Assembly: GCA_903921205.1 (NCBI GenBank)
Contig: CAIXPF010000030.1
Coordinates: forward strand, 17,182 to 81,181
Source: an uncultured Acidimicrobiia bacterium
Lineage (GTDB): Bacteria; Actinomycetota; Acidimicrobiia; Acidimicrobiales; CAIXPF01
Reading direction: 5' to 3'
Length of the DNA: 64,000 nt
In this document: piece after piece, positions 25,017-34,412 of the stretch
Layout of the letters: the number at the start of each line of letters is the position of its first letter
Numbering within the stretch: position 1 is the first letter of the stretch
Translations under genes and position numbers: made by a program
Notes under the pieces: generated by a model
The model's input: the letters and a program-made list of their open reading frames with translations, nothing else
Databases searched by the model: none
Told to the model about the DNA's origin: nothing

Positions 25017-26306
25017 TCAGGCCACTGCCACCGCAGCCGCCGGTTGCGCTGCCCGCCGGCCGGACACTCGCAGGCCGAACACGAACAGCAGCGACACGGC
25101 GTTCGCCAGCGCCGCGACGACGAAGGCCCACCCGTAGCTGCCGGTACGGTCGTGGATCCAGGCCGCCACGAACGGGCCGAAGGCCCCCAACGACCCGGCC
25201 CCGGCGAACACCGCCCCGACGATGGCCCCGGCGTAGGCCCGCCCGAAGCGGTCACCGGCCAGGGCCGGGAACAGCACGGTGGCGCCGCCGTAGCCCATGC
25301 CGAAGAGGGCTGCGGCGGGCACCAGCACCGTCAGCGACGTGGTGGACGCGAACGCCAGGAACGCCACGATCTGCAGGACCAGCGTCATGGTCAGCGTCGA
25401 CAGCCGTCCCAGGCGGTCCGAGATGTTGCCCGACAGACCCCGGCCGAACAGCCCGCCGATGCCGATCAGGCTGACCAGGGTGGCCCCCACGGCGGAGGAT
25501 GCCCCGGCGTCCTTGACGTAGGGGGACAGGTGCACCAGCGGGATGAACACCACCAGCCAGGTGAACAGGAACACCCCGACGATCAGCCAGAAGTCGATGG
25601 TGCGCGACGCCGCCTTCAGGTCGAGGCTGACCGGGTCGGCGGCCGTCGTGGCGACCTGGTCGGTCCGGCCACGCAGCTCGCCGTCGATGCTGAGGCCCTT
25701 GGACTCGGGGTCGCGGTACATCAGGCGCGACCCGATCAGCAGGGTGGCGGTGGCGATGGTGGCCCCGACCACGTACAGGGTGCGCCAGCCGAAGGAGTCG
25801 ACCAGTCCACCCATGGCCAGGGGGATGACCACCGAGGCGAAGCTCGAACCACTCGTCGAGATCGACAGGGCCCGGCCACGGCGGTACATGAACCAGCGCA
25901 CGACGGTGGCGTTGCAGGGCACGAACGCTGCGCTCATGCCGATCCCGGCGACGACCCCGAGGGCAACGACCAGCTGCCAGGAGCTGCGGGCCTGCGAGGT
26001 GAGCAGGTAGCCCGCACCCAGGAACGCCGCCCCCAACACCAGCACGTAGCGCGGTCCCTTGCGGTCGGTGAGGATGCCCGACAGCGCCGACAACGACGAG
26101 TAGAGGAACACGTACACCGCGAACGACAGCGTCGCCATGGTCCGGCTGATCCCGAGGTCCGCAGCGATGAAGGGCAGGAACACACCGAAGCAGTACTGCA
26201 CCCCGTAGGCGACGGTCAGCACGGCGAAGGCCGTCCAGGCGATGACCCAGCCGTAGTACCGCTCGGTGCTCGCTGGGGTCTCTGTGGTGCCCGTTGCCGC
26301 GTCCAT
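25017..26306 (-). CDS. MFS transporter
   Basis: A 429-residue protein with about twelve hydrophobic segments in two halves and a charged central loop around residues 190-220 (DPESKGLSIDGELRGRTDQV). The loop 2-3 motif ILTDRKGPRY and the second-half NISDRLGRLS are the typical MFS gating motifs. The closest recognisable group is the monocarboxylate/oxalate-formate type (YYGWVIAWTAFAVLTVAYGVQYCFGVF). The substrate is probably an organic acid, by inference only. Start ATG 26306 lies eight bases after TACGGT. It is followed by the flavin reductase gene on the same strand, with about 50 bases between. Confidence 0.9.
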   Translation of the reverse strand: MDAATGTTETPASTERYYGWVIAWTAFAVLTVAYGVQYCFGVFLPFIAADLGISRTMATLSFAVYVFLYSSLSALSGILTDRKGPRYVLVLGAAFLGAGYLLTSQARSSWQLVVALGVVAGIGMSAAFVPCNATVVRWFMYRRGRALSISTSGSSFASVVIPLAMGGLVDSFGWRTLYVVGATIATATLLIGSRLMYRDPESKGLSIDGELRGRTDQVATTAADPVSLDLKAASRTIDFWLIVGVFLFTWLVVFIPLVHLSPYVKDAGASSAVGATLVSLIGIGGLFGRGLSGNISDRLGRLSTLTMTLVLQIVAFLAFASTTSLTVLVPAAALFGMGYGGATVLFPALAGDRFGRAYAGAIVGAVFAGAGSLGAFGPFVAAWIHDRTGSYGWAFVVAALANAVSLLFVFGLRVSGRRAAQPAAAVAVA

Positions 26307-26314
26307 GGCCACGG

Positions 26315-26320
26315 ACCGTA
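26315..26320 (-). promoter_or_regulatory. -10 box of the MFS gene
   Basis: TACGGT on the leftward strand ends eight bases before ATG 26306. Confidence 0.45.
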
Positions 26321-26347
26321 GTTGCTCGCCGGGCCCGCTGCGCCGGG

Positions 26348-26842
26348 TCAGGCCGGCCGGCGGATCAGCTCGACCACGGGGATCAACCGGGTGGTGCGGC
26401 TCTGGTACTCGCTGAAGGTGGAGATCTTGGCGCACACCTTGGCGAAGAGATCGTCACGATCGGCGCCCTCGGTGACCACGGCGCGGGCGGTGTAGGTCTC
26501 GGTACCGATCTCCACGGTGACCTCGGGGTTGGCCACCAGGTTGTGGTACCACGCCGGGCTCGACGGGGCGCCGCCCATCGAGGCGATGATCAGCAGCCGT
26601 GCGTCGATGGTGAGGTACACCAGCGGGCTGATCCGCTCCTTGCCCGAGCGCGCTCCCTTGGTGGTCAGCAGCAGGAAGCGCGAGCGGGCCAGCTCACCCG
26701 ACAGCTTGCCGCCGTTGGCCCGGAACTCGGCGATGAGGGACTCGTTGAACGCCTTGGTGGTGCTCGCCGGGCCGGCGTCGGAGCGGACCTCGTCGCTCAT
26801 GCGCACCAGGTTGTCCAGCGTGAGCTCCATGCGATCGGTCAT
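26348..26842 (-). CDS. Deazaflavin (F420H2)-dependent nitroreductase-family protein
   Basis: A 164-residue split-barrel protein of the DDN/FDOR-A family. The segment FLLLTTKGARSGKERISPLVYL followed by PSSPAWYHNLVANPEVTVEIG is the diagnostic F420-binding core, as in mycobacterial Ddn. Members reduce quinones or nitroimidazoles with F420H2, usually near the membrane. GGGGAGGA lies five bases before the ATG. It supports F420 chemistry in the organism, together with the LLM oxidoreductases. Confidence 0.9.
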   Translation of the reverse strand: MTDRMELTLDNLVRMSDEVRSDAGPASTTKAFNESLIAEFRANGGKLSGELARSRFLLLTTKGARSGKERISPLVYLTIDARLLIIASMGGAPSSPAWYHNLVANPEVTVEIGTETYTARAVVTEGADRDDLFAKVCAKISTFSEYQSRTTRLIPVVELIRRPA

Positions 26843-26900
26843 GACGTCCTCCCCGTGGCGCCCGGGCCGGGCGCGGTGCCCGCAGCGTAGACCGCCCGGT

Positions 26901-28214
26901 TCAGGCCGCGTGCAGGCCGGTTCGTTGGGCGAACAGCCGGGTCAGCGGGCTCTGCGGCTTCCACGCCAGCCGCTCGCCGACCAACGCCGCGGCGAGCTGA
27001 TCCTGCCCGGCGCGACAGGCCGCTTCGATGAGGGTCAGGTCCAACAGGTCGCGCTGGGCGTGGCTGCCGCCGAACCGGTGGGCGATCGCACGCACGGGGC
27101 GCAGCAGGGCCACGGTCCGGGCGTAGTCGCCGGCGCCGAAGGCCAGCACCGCCCGGGTGACGGGGCTGCCGACCTCACGGGTGAACGCAGCGTTGTCGTC
27201 GTCGCGGGCGATGGCCTCGTCCTGGGCGGCGAGCACCTCGTCGGCTGCGGCGCTGCGGCCGCTGCCGACGAAGGTCATCACGGCATGGGCGTCGTTGAAC
27301 GCGTAGTTCCCGGCACCGGCGAGGGGCATCCACTGGTCGGCGATGGCCTCCCAGCGGTTGCCGACATCGACCCCGCGCAGGTGCAGCCGCCACAACAGCG
27401 CCGAGGCGTCGAGCATGTCGAGGGTGACCGCCGACGTCCCGCCGGCGATGGGGCCGTCGTAGAGCGCCAGGGCCCCGTCGAGGTCGCCGAGCTCCAGCAG
27501 GTACAGCGACAGGTGCCACCAGTTGTGCACGCTGAAGAAGCTGTCCACCGACCAGTCGGCCTGGTTGTCGGTCATCCAGGCCACGCCGTCGTCGAGGCGT
27601 CCCTGCATCTCCATGACGTGGGCCACGGCGTGCTGCGCCCACGTGTCGCGGGGTTGCAGCTCGACGGCCCGGCGGCCCTCGGACTCGGCCGCGGCGTAGT
27701 CGCCCATCTCCTCCAGGCCGAAGGCGTGCATGCCGAGCAGCGCGTGGTAGCCGGGCATCGTGGCGTCCCAAGCCGGCAGGGCGCGGGCGATGCGGTCGCG
27801 CAGCATGCGGGACGAACCGGTGAAGAAGTCGATCTGATGGCCGATCTGCAGTGCCAGGAGGTCGTGGGGGTCGGCGATCGCCACGTCCTCGAGGACCCGT
27901 CCTGCGGCATGCCAGCGTCCCTCGACCAGATGCCCGATCGCGGCGAGGTGACCCTGCTCGGCTTCCGTACCACCGAGTACGCGGGCGGCGTCGAGGCATT
28001 CCCGGGCAACGGGGATACCGGCCGGTTCGGTGCCGAGCAGGTGGAGGTAGGCCCGCAGCGCATGGGCCATGAGGAACCCGGGGGCCTCGGCCAGCGCGGC
28101 GTCGGTGTGGGCGAGGGGGTCCTCGATCAGGCAGCGCAGCTGGTGCTGGGCGGCGAGGTACTCCGTCGTGGCGGCCTCGCTGGCACCGGTCAGTTTCGCA
28201 TCGGTGGGGGACAT
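26901..28214 (-). CDS. TTC38-like tetratricopeptide protein
   Basis: A 437-residue all-helical protein with no signal peptide. The sequence PGFLMAHALRAYLHLLGT, then QPRDTWAQHAVAHVMEMQGR and VHNWWHLSLYLLELGDLDGALALYD, is the pattern of the tetratricopeptide-repeat-38 family, present in many bacteria and in animals. The conserved His-rich segments (HAVAHVMEM, HNWWHLSLY) suggest a metal or ligand site beyond pure scaffolding, but no activity is known. AAGGAG is eight bases before the ATG, and TAGGGT about 31 bases upstream could be its -10. Divergent from the CoA-transferase gene. Confidence 0.82.
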   Translation of the reverse strand: MSPTDAKLTGASEAATTEYLAAQHQLRCLIEDPLAHTDAALAEAPGFLMAHALRAYLHLLGTEPAGIPVARECLDAARVLGGTEAEQGHLAAIGHLVEGRWHAAGRVLEDVAIADPHDLLALQIGHQIDFFTGSSRMLRDRIARALPAWDATMPGYHALLGMHAFGLEEMGDYAAAESEGRRAVELQPRDTWAQHAVAHVMEMQGRLDDGVAWMTDNQADWSVDSFFSVHNWWHLSLYLLELGDLDGALALYDGPIAGGTSAVTLDMLDASALLWRLHLRGVDVGNRWEAIADQWMPLAGAGNYAFNDAHAVMTFVGSGRSAAADEVLAAQDEAIARDDDNAAFTREVGSPVTRAVLAFGAGDYARTVALLRPVRAIAHRFGGSHAQRDLLDLTLIEAACRAGQDQLAAALVGERLAWKPQSPLTRLFAQRTGLHAA

Positions 28215-28348
28215 CGGGCGGGCTCCTTCGCTCGTCGGACGGGACCCTACCGGGGATGGCGGAGGTTGTGAACAGGTGGACGCTCGAAGCGTGGTGGCGC
28301 CCTGCCGGGCGTCGGGGAGAACCGAGACCGTTGCCGGGGACCGCAGGG

Positions 28349-28354
28349 TAGGGT
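28349..28354 (+). promoter_or_regulatory. -10 box of the double CoA-transferase gene
   Basis: TAGGGT ends eight bases before ATG 28363. Confidence 0.5.
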
Positions 28355-28362
28355 TCGCCGCG

Positions 28363-30714
28363 ATGTACGACGATCTGCGGGTGCTCGATTGCAGCGACCA
28401 TCGGGGCCAGTTCGCGGGCTACGTGCTCGCCGGTCTCGGGGCGGAGGTCATCGACGTCGAGCCGCCCGGCGGCAGCCCCGCCCGCAGCAGGCCCCCCACC
28501 GCGATCGGTACCGACCTGTCGTTGGAATGGTGGGCCTATCACCGGGGGCGACGGCGGATCGGCCTCGACGACCTCGAGCAGTTCGCGGCCGGCGCCGACG
28601 TGCTGATCGAGTCGGGCGCCTACCCGCTCGACCTCGCCGCCCTGCGCGCGGCGAACCCTCGTCTGGTCACCGTGTCGGTCACGGCGTTCGGCTCGGACGG
28701 GCCGAAGGCCGCCTGGCCGGCCGCCGATCTGACCATCGCCGCTGCGGCGTGCACCATGGCGATCACCGGTGACGAGGACCGTGCCCCGGTGCGTTGCAGC
28801 GCCCCGCAGGCCTGGCTGCACGCAGCCGGGGACGCGGCGTGCGGGGTGGTACTGGCCCTCGAGCAACGCCGTCGTAGCGGCCTCGGCCAGCACGTCGAGG
28901 TGTCGGCCCAGATCTCCCTCATGCAGGCCGCCATCCCCGCTGCCCTGCTGGTCCCCAACGGCAACCCGGCGGTGGGTCGCATCGCCGGTGGCATCGCCCA
29001 GGGTCCGTTCCGCCTGCAGTTCGTCTACCCGGCGGCCGACGGGCACGTGTCGATCACGCTGCTGTTCGGTTCGACCATCGGCCGCTACACCGCCCGGCTG
29101 ATGCAGTGGCTGTTCGAGGAGGGCCTCATCGACGCCGAGCTGCGGGATCTCGACTGGATCGAGTTCGGCAACGCCCTGTTCGTCGATCCCGAGGCACCGG
29201 CCCGGCTCGAGGCGGCCAAGGCGGCCATCGTGGCGCTGACCAGCAGCCGCACCAAGGCCGAGCTGTTCGCCGAGGCGCAGCGGCGGGAGCTGCTGCTGGC
29301 CCCGGTGATGACCCCGGCGGAGCTGGTGGTCTCCGAACAGCTCACGGCCCGTCGCTACTGGGAGACGGTGGTGGACCACGACCTCGGTCCGGTGGTGGCG
29401 CCGGGCCCGGCGGCCCGCTTCTCCGCCGGCCAGCCCGCACCGCTCGGGTCGCCCTCGGCCGAGCCGGCGGCGCTGTGGCCGGTGGCCGTGACGCCGGCTC
29501 CGACGGGTCGGCCCGGTGACGCGCCGCTCGCCGGGCTGAAGGTGGTGGATCTCACCTGGGTGTACGCCGGGCCGCTGAGCACCCGGGTGCTGGCCGACTT
29601 CGGGGCCACCGTGGTCAAGGTCGAGGGACCGCAACGGCCCGACGCCGCGCGTGGCGGCGGTGGGTTCCTCAACAACCAGCTCGACCTCGAGTCCTCGGTG
29701 CAGTTCGGCAGCTTCAACGTCGACAAGCTCGGCGTCGCCCTCGATCTGACCACCGAGGCCGGCCGCGACGTGCTGCGTGACCTCGTGGTCTGGGCGGACG
29801 TGCTCATCGAGTCGTACACCCCGGGCGTGATGCAGGCGTGGGGGCTGGGCTGGGAGCAGCTGCGGGCGGTCAATCCCCGCCTGGTCATGGTCAGCACCAG
29901 CCTGATGGGCCACAGCGGGCCGCAGTCGACCTTCGCCGGGTTCGGGAACCTCGCCGGTGCGGTCACCGGGTACTACGAGCTGACCGGCTGGCCCGACCGG
30001 TCGCCGGCGGGGCCGTTCCTGGCCTACACCGACTACCTGGCCCCGCGACTGACGGTGCCGCTGATCGGCGCGGCGCTGCACCGGCGCGAGCGCGTCGGCG
30101 AGGGGTGCCACATCGATTTCGCCCAGGCCGAGGGAGCCTTGCACTTCCTGGCCGCCACGGTGCTCGACGAGACGGTGAACGGGTTCAGCCAGAGCCGGCT
30201 GGGCAACGCCGACCGCTTCGCCGTGCCCCACGGCGTGTACCCGGCCGCCGGCGAGGACCGGTGGCTGGCGGTGGCCTGCGAGTCCGACGCTCAGTGGGCC
30301 GCGCTCGCCACGGCCATGGGCCGGGCCGATCTGGCGTCGTTGGGCCTGGCGGAACGGCTCGCCCGCCGCTCCGAGCTCGACGCGCTGGTGGGCGTCTGGA
30401 CCGTAACCCGGAGCGAGGTCGACGGCGAGGCTGCGCTCATCGCCGCGGGGGTTCCGGCGCATCGGGTGCAGAACAGCGGCGACCTGCTCGCCGACCCGCA
30501 GTTGGCCCATCGGCGGCACTTCCGCACGGTGCCGCACCCGGTGCACGGCACCATGGTGGTGGAGGCGTCACGCATCGTGCTGTCGGCCACCCCGGCCGAA
30601 CCGGGCCGGGCGGGGCCGACGCTGGGGGAGCACACCGACCTGGTGCTGCGCCAGTTCCTCGGCTACGACGACGACCGGATCGTCGAGCTGGCGGTGGCCG
30701 GCGCCCTGGGTTGA
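28363..30714 (+). CDS. Fused double-domain CaiB/BaiF family III CoA-transferase
   Basis: At 783 residues this is twice the normal family III size: one CoA-transferase domain at about 1-375 and another at about 390-783 (LKVVDLTWVYAGPLSTRVLADFGATVVKVEG). These enzymes move CoA between acyl chains through an aspartyl-CoA thioester. The C-terminal domain keeps the Asp in CHIDFAQAEGA. The N-terminal domain has Glu at that place (GQHVEVSAQIS), so it is probably inactive or altered. Similar fused proteins are found in actinobacterial steroid and acyl degradation loci. It is transcribed toward a luciferase-type oxidoreductase. Confidence 0.88.
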   Translation: MYDDLRVLDCSDHRGQFAGYVLAGLGAEVIDVEPPGGSPARSRPPTAIGTDLSLEWWAYHRGRRRIGLDDLEQFAAGADVLIESGAYPLDLAALRAANPRLVTVSVTAFGSDGPKAAWPAADLTIAAAACTMAITGDEDRAPVRCSAPQAWLHAAGDAACGVVLALEQRRRSGLGQHVEVSAQISLMQAAIPAALLVPNGNPAVGRIAGGIAQGPFRLQFVYPAADGHVSITLLFGSTIGRYTARLMQWLFEEGLIDAELRDLDWIEFGNALFVDPEAPARLEAAKAAIVALTSSRTKAELFAEAQRRELLLAPVMTPAELVVSEQLTARRYWETVVDHDLGPVVAPGPAARFSAGQPAPLGSPSAEPAALWPVAVTPAPTGRPGDAPLAGLKVVDLTWVYAGPLSTRVLADFGATVVKVEGPQRPDAARGGGGFLNNQLDLESSVQFGSFNVDKLGVALDLTTEAGRDVLRDLVVWADVLIESYTPGVMQAWGLGWEQLRAVNPRLVMVSTSLMGHSGPQSTFAGFGNLAGAVTGYYELTGWPDRSPAGPFLAYTDYLAPRLTVPLIGAALHRRERVGEGCHIDFAQAEGALHFLAATVLDETVNGFSQSRLGNADRFAVPHGVYPAAGEDRWLAVACESDAQWAALATAMGRADLASLGLAERLARRSELDALVGVWTVTRSEVDGEAALIAAGVPAHRVQNSGDLLADPQLAHRRHFRTVPHPVHGTMVVEASRIVLSATPAEPGRAGPTLGEHTDLVLRQFLGYDDDRIVELAVAGALG

Positions 30715-30863
30715 CACCGCAGGGTTCTTCAGGCGCTGCCGATCGGTACGGACCGGGTCGTAACCCGTGGCGATGATCGAGCGGCGCGGTGCGCTGCGGT
30801 CGCCGGCGTGGTCGCACTAGGTTGCCGGCACGTCGCGAGGGCGGCGGCCGACCGGGGGTGGCC

Positions 30864-31937
30864 ATGCAGTTCGGGGTGTGCCTGCATTCCAAGATCGACG
30901 ACATCGACCTGGTGGTCCGGGCCGAGCAGCTCGGCTATGCAGCAGCGTGGTTCGCCGATTCGCAGATGTTGTGGGGCGACGCGTACGCCTGCATGGCACT
31001 CGCCGCCACCCGCACCAGCCGAATCCGCATCGGCACCGGGGTCTCCGTCGTGGACACCCGCATCGCGCCGGTGACCGCCCACAGCATTGCCACCATCAAC
31101 GTGCTGGCACCCGGCCGGACCTTTCTCGGGGTCGGTAACGGGTTCACCGCCTGGCGGGTGATGGGGCGCAAACCGGCCCGGTTGAGCGAGTTCGAGTCGT
31201 TCCTCGACACCACCCGGCGGCTGTTGCGTGGCGAGGAGGCACCGTTCAGCTACCGCGGGGCGACCACCGACGTGGCCTTCCAGATGGCGGACCTGGGGTT
31301 CGTGAACGTCACCGATCCGGTCGAGATCCACGTGTCGGCCTTCGGTCCGAAGGGCCAGCGGCTCGCCGGTGCCTACGGCGACGGGCTGGTGGTGTCGGTG
31401 CCGCCGATCCGTTCGGCGGTCGAGCGCTGTCTGGCCAACGTCGCCGCCGGTGCCGCCGAGGCCGGGCGCAGTTTCGACCGATCGGCGTTCCAACTGACCA
31501 CGCTCACTGCGGTCGCGGTGCTCGAGGCGGGTGAGGGCCTCGACTCGGATCGGGTGATCGAGCAGTGCGGCCCGATGGCGGTGATGGCCTATCACTACGC
31601 CTACGAGCGGCAACGGCAGTTCGGGGTGGAGCCGCCGCCGCACCTGCGTGAGCGCTGGGACCGCTACGTGGCCCTGGTGGAGGCGACGCCCGAGGCGCAG
31701 CGGCACTACCGCATCCATGCCGGGCACGGCACCTACCTGCATCCCGACGAGCGCGAGTTCGCCACGCCGGAGCTGATCCGCATGACCTGCATGGTCGGCA
31801 CGCCGGGCGAGCTGGCCGAGCAGATCCGGGCGCTCGAGGACGCCGGCCTCGACCATGTCATGGTGCTGCCCAGCTTCGCCGCGCGCCACCGGGCGATGGA
31901 GGAGCTGGCCACCAAGGTCTTCCCCCTGCTCGGCTGA
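30864..31937 (+). CDS. LLM-class flavin/F420-dependent oxidoreductase
   Basis: A 357-residue TIM-barrel protein of the luciferase-like group. It opens with MQFGVCLHSKIDDIDLVVRA and has AEQLGYAAAWFADSQML and IGTGVSVVDTRIAPVTAHS, typical of the coenzyme-binding side. The C-terminal ELIRMTCMVGTPGELAEQIRALEDAGLDHVMVLP is the conserved end. Substrate unknown; relatives in actinobacteria include methylene-H4MPT-reductase-like and monooxygenase types. It may share a transcript with the CoA-transferase, although 149 bases separate them and TAGGTT at about 30808 could start its own. GTG 30858 is a possible earlier start. Confidence 0.85.
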   Translation: MQFGVCLHSKIDDIDLVVRAEQLGYAAAWFADSQMLWGDAYACMALAATRTSRIRIGTGVSVVDTRIAPVTAHSIATINVLAPGRTFLGVGNGFTAWRVMGRKPARLSEFESFLDTTRRLLRGEEAPFSYRGATTDVAFQMADLGFVNVTDPVEIHVSAFGPKGQRLAGAYGDGLVVSVPPIRSAVERCLANVAAGAAEAGRSFDRSAFQLTTLTAVAVLEAGEGLDSDRVIEQCGPMAVMAYHYAYERQRQFGVEPPPHLRERWDRYVALVEATPEAQRHYRIHAGHGTYLHPDEREFATPELIRMTCMVGTPGELAEQIRALEDAGLDHVMVLPSFAARHRAMEELATKVFPLLG

Positions 31938-31994
31938 GGCTGCCGGCGGATCGGGCCGGCGGATCGGGGCGGCGTGGTCGGCCTGGTCGGCCTG

Positions 31995-32834
31995 TCACAT
32001 GTCGATGGCGTTGCGGGTGGTCTCGACGAGCTCGCCGAACTCGGCGAGCTCGTAGGGGTCGAGCACGGCGAAGAACGGTTCGAGGATGCGGGCGGTGAGC
32101 GCCTCGGCCTCGAGCCGGGCCGGCCGTACCTCCTCGGGGTCGCGGAACGGTCCGCGGAAGCCCATGGCCTCGGCGTAGGCCGGCCCGGTCCTCGGCGGTT
32201 CGTTCGTGGAGGCCAGGATGGCGTCGAGCGGGGTGATGCCCACGGCCATGATCGCGTTGATGTGGGCGGCGGCGCGCAGCTCGCGCAACAGATGCGTGGT
32301 GAGCGCCACCCGTGCCGCCGTACTGTTCGGGATGTCCGTACTGTTCGGGATGTCCGTACTGTTCGGGATGTATGCGGTGAGCCGGCGGTCCAAGGTGCGC
32401 CAGCCGGTGAAGAGTGCGCCGAGGCAGGCCGGCACGGCGTCGATGATGCGCCGGCCGAGCTGGTCGAGGCGCTGCATGCGTGCCGGGTCGAACGCCGAGA
32501 TCGCGACCTCGCCCCAGGCGGTGATGCGCGAGGCGTAGTGCTCGGCCACCTCGTGGTGGGTCAGCCCGTCGGGCAGCGCGTGCCAGGCGGCGATCACCCG
32601 CTCGGGGGCGTGGAAGGCCAGCGCCCCGGCGGCGATCTCGGCCGGGCAGCTACCGAGCACGCCGGCCCGCCCTACGATCCAGAATTCGCGACCGGTTCGC
32701 ATCCCGAGCTCGACGCCATACCGATCGGTATCAGGCGACATCATCCAGCCCCGGGTGAACTGCTGGATCGGTTTGAAGACCCGCTCGATGGTGTCGGCGA
32801 CGGTGGCGGTGGGGCGGGAGATGGGCTCGGACAT
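31995..32834 (-). CDS. SCO6745/SalK-family protein with TDIPNS repeats
   Basis: A 279-residue paralogue of the 14096 product, sharing the helical layout and the HINAIMAVGITPLDAILA and AYAEAMGFRGPF segments. Near residue 160 three tandem copies of TDIPNS (DNA repeat at 32320-32373) interrupt a loop; the 14096 protein lacks them. It is the last gene of a leftward group with the HpaB-type monooxygenase (16 bases upstream) and the ThDP enzyme. SalK-type proteins sit in polyether clusters and the group is otherwise uncharacterised, so a role in processing the monooxygenase product is a guess. GGAGG precedes the ATG; GTG 32837 is adjacent. Confidence 0.78.
   Translation of the reverse strand: MSEPISRPTATVADTIERVFKPIQQFTRGWMMSPDTDRYGVELGMRTGREFWIVGRAGVLGSCPAEIAAGALAFHAPERVIAAWHALPDGLTHHEVAEHYASRITAWGEVAISAFDPARMQRLDQLGRRIIDAVPACLGALFTGWRTLDRRLTAYIPNSTDIPNSTDIPNSTAARVALTTHLLRELRAAAHINAIMAVGITPLDAILASTNEPPRTGPAYAEAMGFRGPFRDPEEVRPARLEAEALTARILEPFFAVLDPYELAEFGELVETTRNAIDM
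32320..32373. repeat. 18-bp tandem repeat x3 inside the SalK-family gene
   Basis: Units at 32320-32337, 32338-32355 and 32356-32373 read GTACTGTTCGGGATGTCC on the plus strand, the last ending TAT. They encode in-frame TDIPNS repeats, so copy changes would alter only a loop. Confidence 0.9.
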
Positions 32835-32850
32835 CACGGGGCCTCCGGTC

Positions 32851-34350
32851 TCAGCGGCGCCCGGAGCCGCCGAGGGACAGCATGGCCTCGACGAGGGCGT
32901 CGCCTCGGGCCAGCACCGGGCCGGGGGTGCCGCTCATGGTGCCCTCGGCGGTCCAGTACAGGACCTTGCGGTTGCGTGCGGCCGAACCGAGGTAGAACCG
33001 CTCGTAGAGGGCGTGGCGGCCGGCGAGGGCGGAACCGCAGAAGTCCCAGGCGAGCCGGAAGACCGCCGAGCGGCTCTCGGCGTCGAGGTCGTCGGCGCCC
33101 CGCATGTACCGCTCGACGAGGCCATGGATGCGCTCGTCGTCGAGCATGCCCCGTGACGGTGCAGCGATGAGGTTGTGGCTGCCGATGAGGATGAGGATCT
33201 CGAACGCCCGGGGGATCCACTGCGTCAACGTCGCCCGCAACGGGGCCAGGGGCCGTTCGTCGGGGAACCACACCCCGTCGCCGTAGTCGCGGGCGTGCTC
33301 GACCGACAGCAGCAGGCCACTGCGGGTCATCTCGACGTAGGTGAGCAGCTCGCCCATCATGTCGGCGGTCAGGTCGCTGGTGTCGCCGATGGCCCGGGTC
33401 ATCCGTGAGGCCAGGCCGTAGGCGAACTCCAGCTTGGTCAGCGCCCGGATCGTGGTCTGCTGCATCACGTTGGGCCACCACGCCAGCCGCATGACGCTGT
33501 TGTAGACGCCGACGTCGCCGTCGATGAACACGTTCTCCTTGGGCACCTCGACGTCGTCGAACATGACGAAGGCGTCCTGCTCGTCGAAGTTGCTCGACAG
33601 CGGGTGGTCGAAGGCGTCACCGCCCACCGCGTAGCTGTCGCGGCACAGGAAGACCAGGCCCGGGGTGTCCATGGGCACGGCGAAGCTGAGGGCGTAGGGC
33701 TCGAGCCCGTCGGGCCGACCGGTCAGCGGGAAGCCCGGGTACACCACCAGCTCGTCGGCGAAGGGGGCGGAGGTGGCCAGGATGCGGGCGCCGCGCAGGA
33801 TGATGCTGTCGGCGGTCTCGCCCACCTTGTGCAGCGGGACCTCGTCGCCGGGCCTGGGGGCGTCGCCCTTGCGCTTGTCCACCGTCGGATGCACGATCGT
33901 GTGGGTCAACGCGATGTCGTTGCGGCGCAGCCGCTTCTGGAAGGCCACGAGGTTGTCGGCACCACGGGCATTGCGTTCGCCAGGGCCGGCCCATTCCCGC
34001 CGCCGGCCGGCGAACCCGGCGAAGGTGACGTTCTTGTAATCGGGGGTGCGGCCCATCAGCCCGACGCTGATCTCGGCGATGCGTTCGAGCCCCCGGTGGC
34101 GACGCCACAGGTCGTCGCGGGAGCGGGGGATGAGGTGGCTGACGTTGATGGGCTCGCCGGTCTCGGGGTCCACCATCAAGCAGTCATCGGCGCACTCGAA
34201 CTGCCGGTCGAAGACCCGGGCCATGGAGTGGGCGGCGGCATGCAGGGCCGGGTGCTCGGTGACGTCACCCACCCGCTCGGAGCCGAGCCAGAGCTCCCGG
34301 GAGGTGGCCTTGAGGCCCTCGAGGTATTGCTCGCCGGTACGTGCACCCAT
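32851..34350 (-). CDS. HpaB-type flavin-dependent monooxygenase
   Basis: A 499-residue member of the 4-hydroxyphenylacetate 3-hydroxylase (HpaB/PvcC) family, a reduced-FAD-using oxygenase with an acyl-CoA-dehydrogenase fold. Family features are MGARTGEQYLEGL at the start, RSRDDLWRRHRGLERIAE, ALTHTIVHPTVDKRKG and YPGFPLTGRPDGLEPYALSF. Such enzymes need a separate flavin reductase; the closest in this window is at 24380. The substrate is a phenolic or related ring, undefined. GGAGG lies upstream of the ATG. A promoter with an adjoining KstR2-like box at 34413-34454 should drive it and the SalK-family gene. Confidence 0.88.
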   Translation of the reverse strand: MGARTGEQYLEGLKATSRELWLGSERVGDVTEHPALHAAAHSMARVFDRQFECADDCLMVDPETGEPINVSHLIPRSRDDLWRRHRGLERIAEISVGLMGRTPDYKNVTFAGFAGRRREWAGPGERNARGADNLVAFQKRLRRNDIALTHTIVHPTVDKRKGDAPRPGDEVPLHKVGETADSIILRGARILATSAPFADELVVYPGFPLTGRPDGLEPYALSFAVPMDTPGLVFLCRDSYAVGGDAFDHPLSSNFDEQDAFVMFDDVEVPKENVFIDGDVGVYNSVMRLAWWPNVMQQTTIRALTKLEFAYGLASRMTRAIGDTSDLTADMMGELLTYVEMTRSGLLLSVEHARDYGDGVWFPDERPLAPLRATLTQWIPRAFEILILIGSHNLIAAPSRGMLDDERIHGLVERYMRGADDLDAESRSAVFRLAWDFCGSALAGRHALYERFYLGSAARNRKVLYWTAEGTMSGTPGPVLARGDALVEAMLSLGGSGRR

Positions 34351-34412
34351 GGTGGTCTCGCCTCCGATGACCGGTGCCGGGGGTACCCGGCGGTGTCGGG
34401 CCTGGTCGCGGC

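Noticed and set aside
27175..30546. A 1123-codon open frame on the minus strand
   Set aside because: It is antisense to the double CoA-transferase and out of frame with the TTC38-like gene; no recognisable domain.
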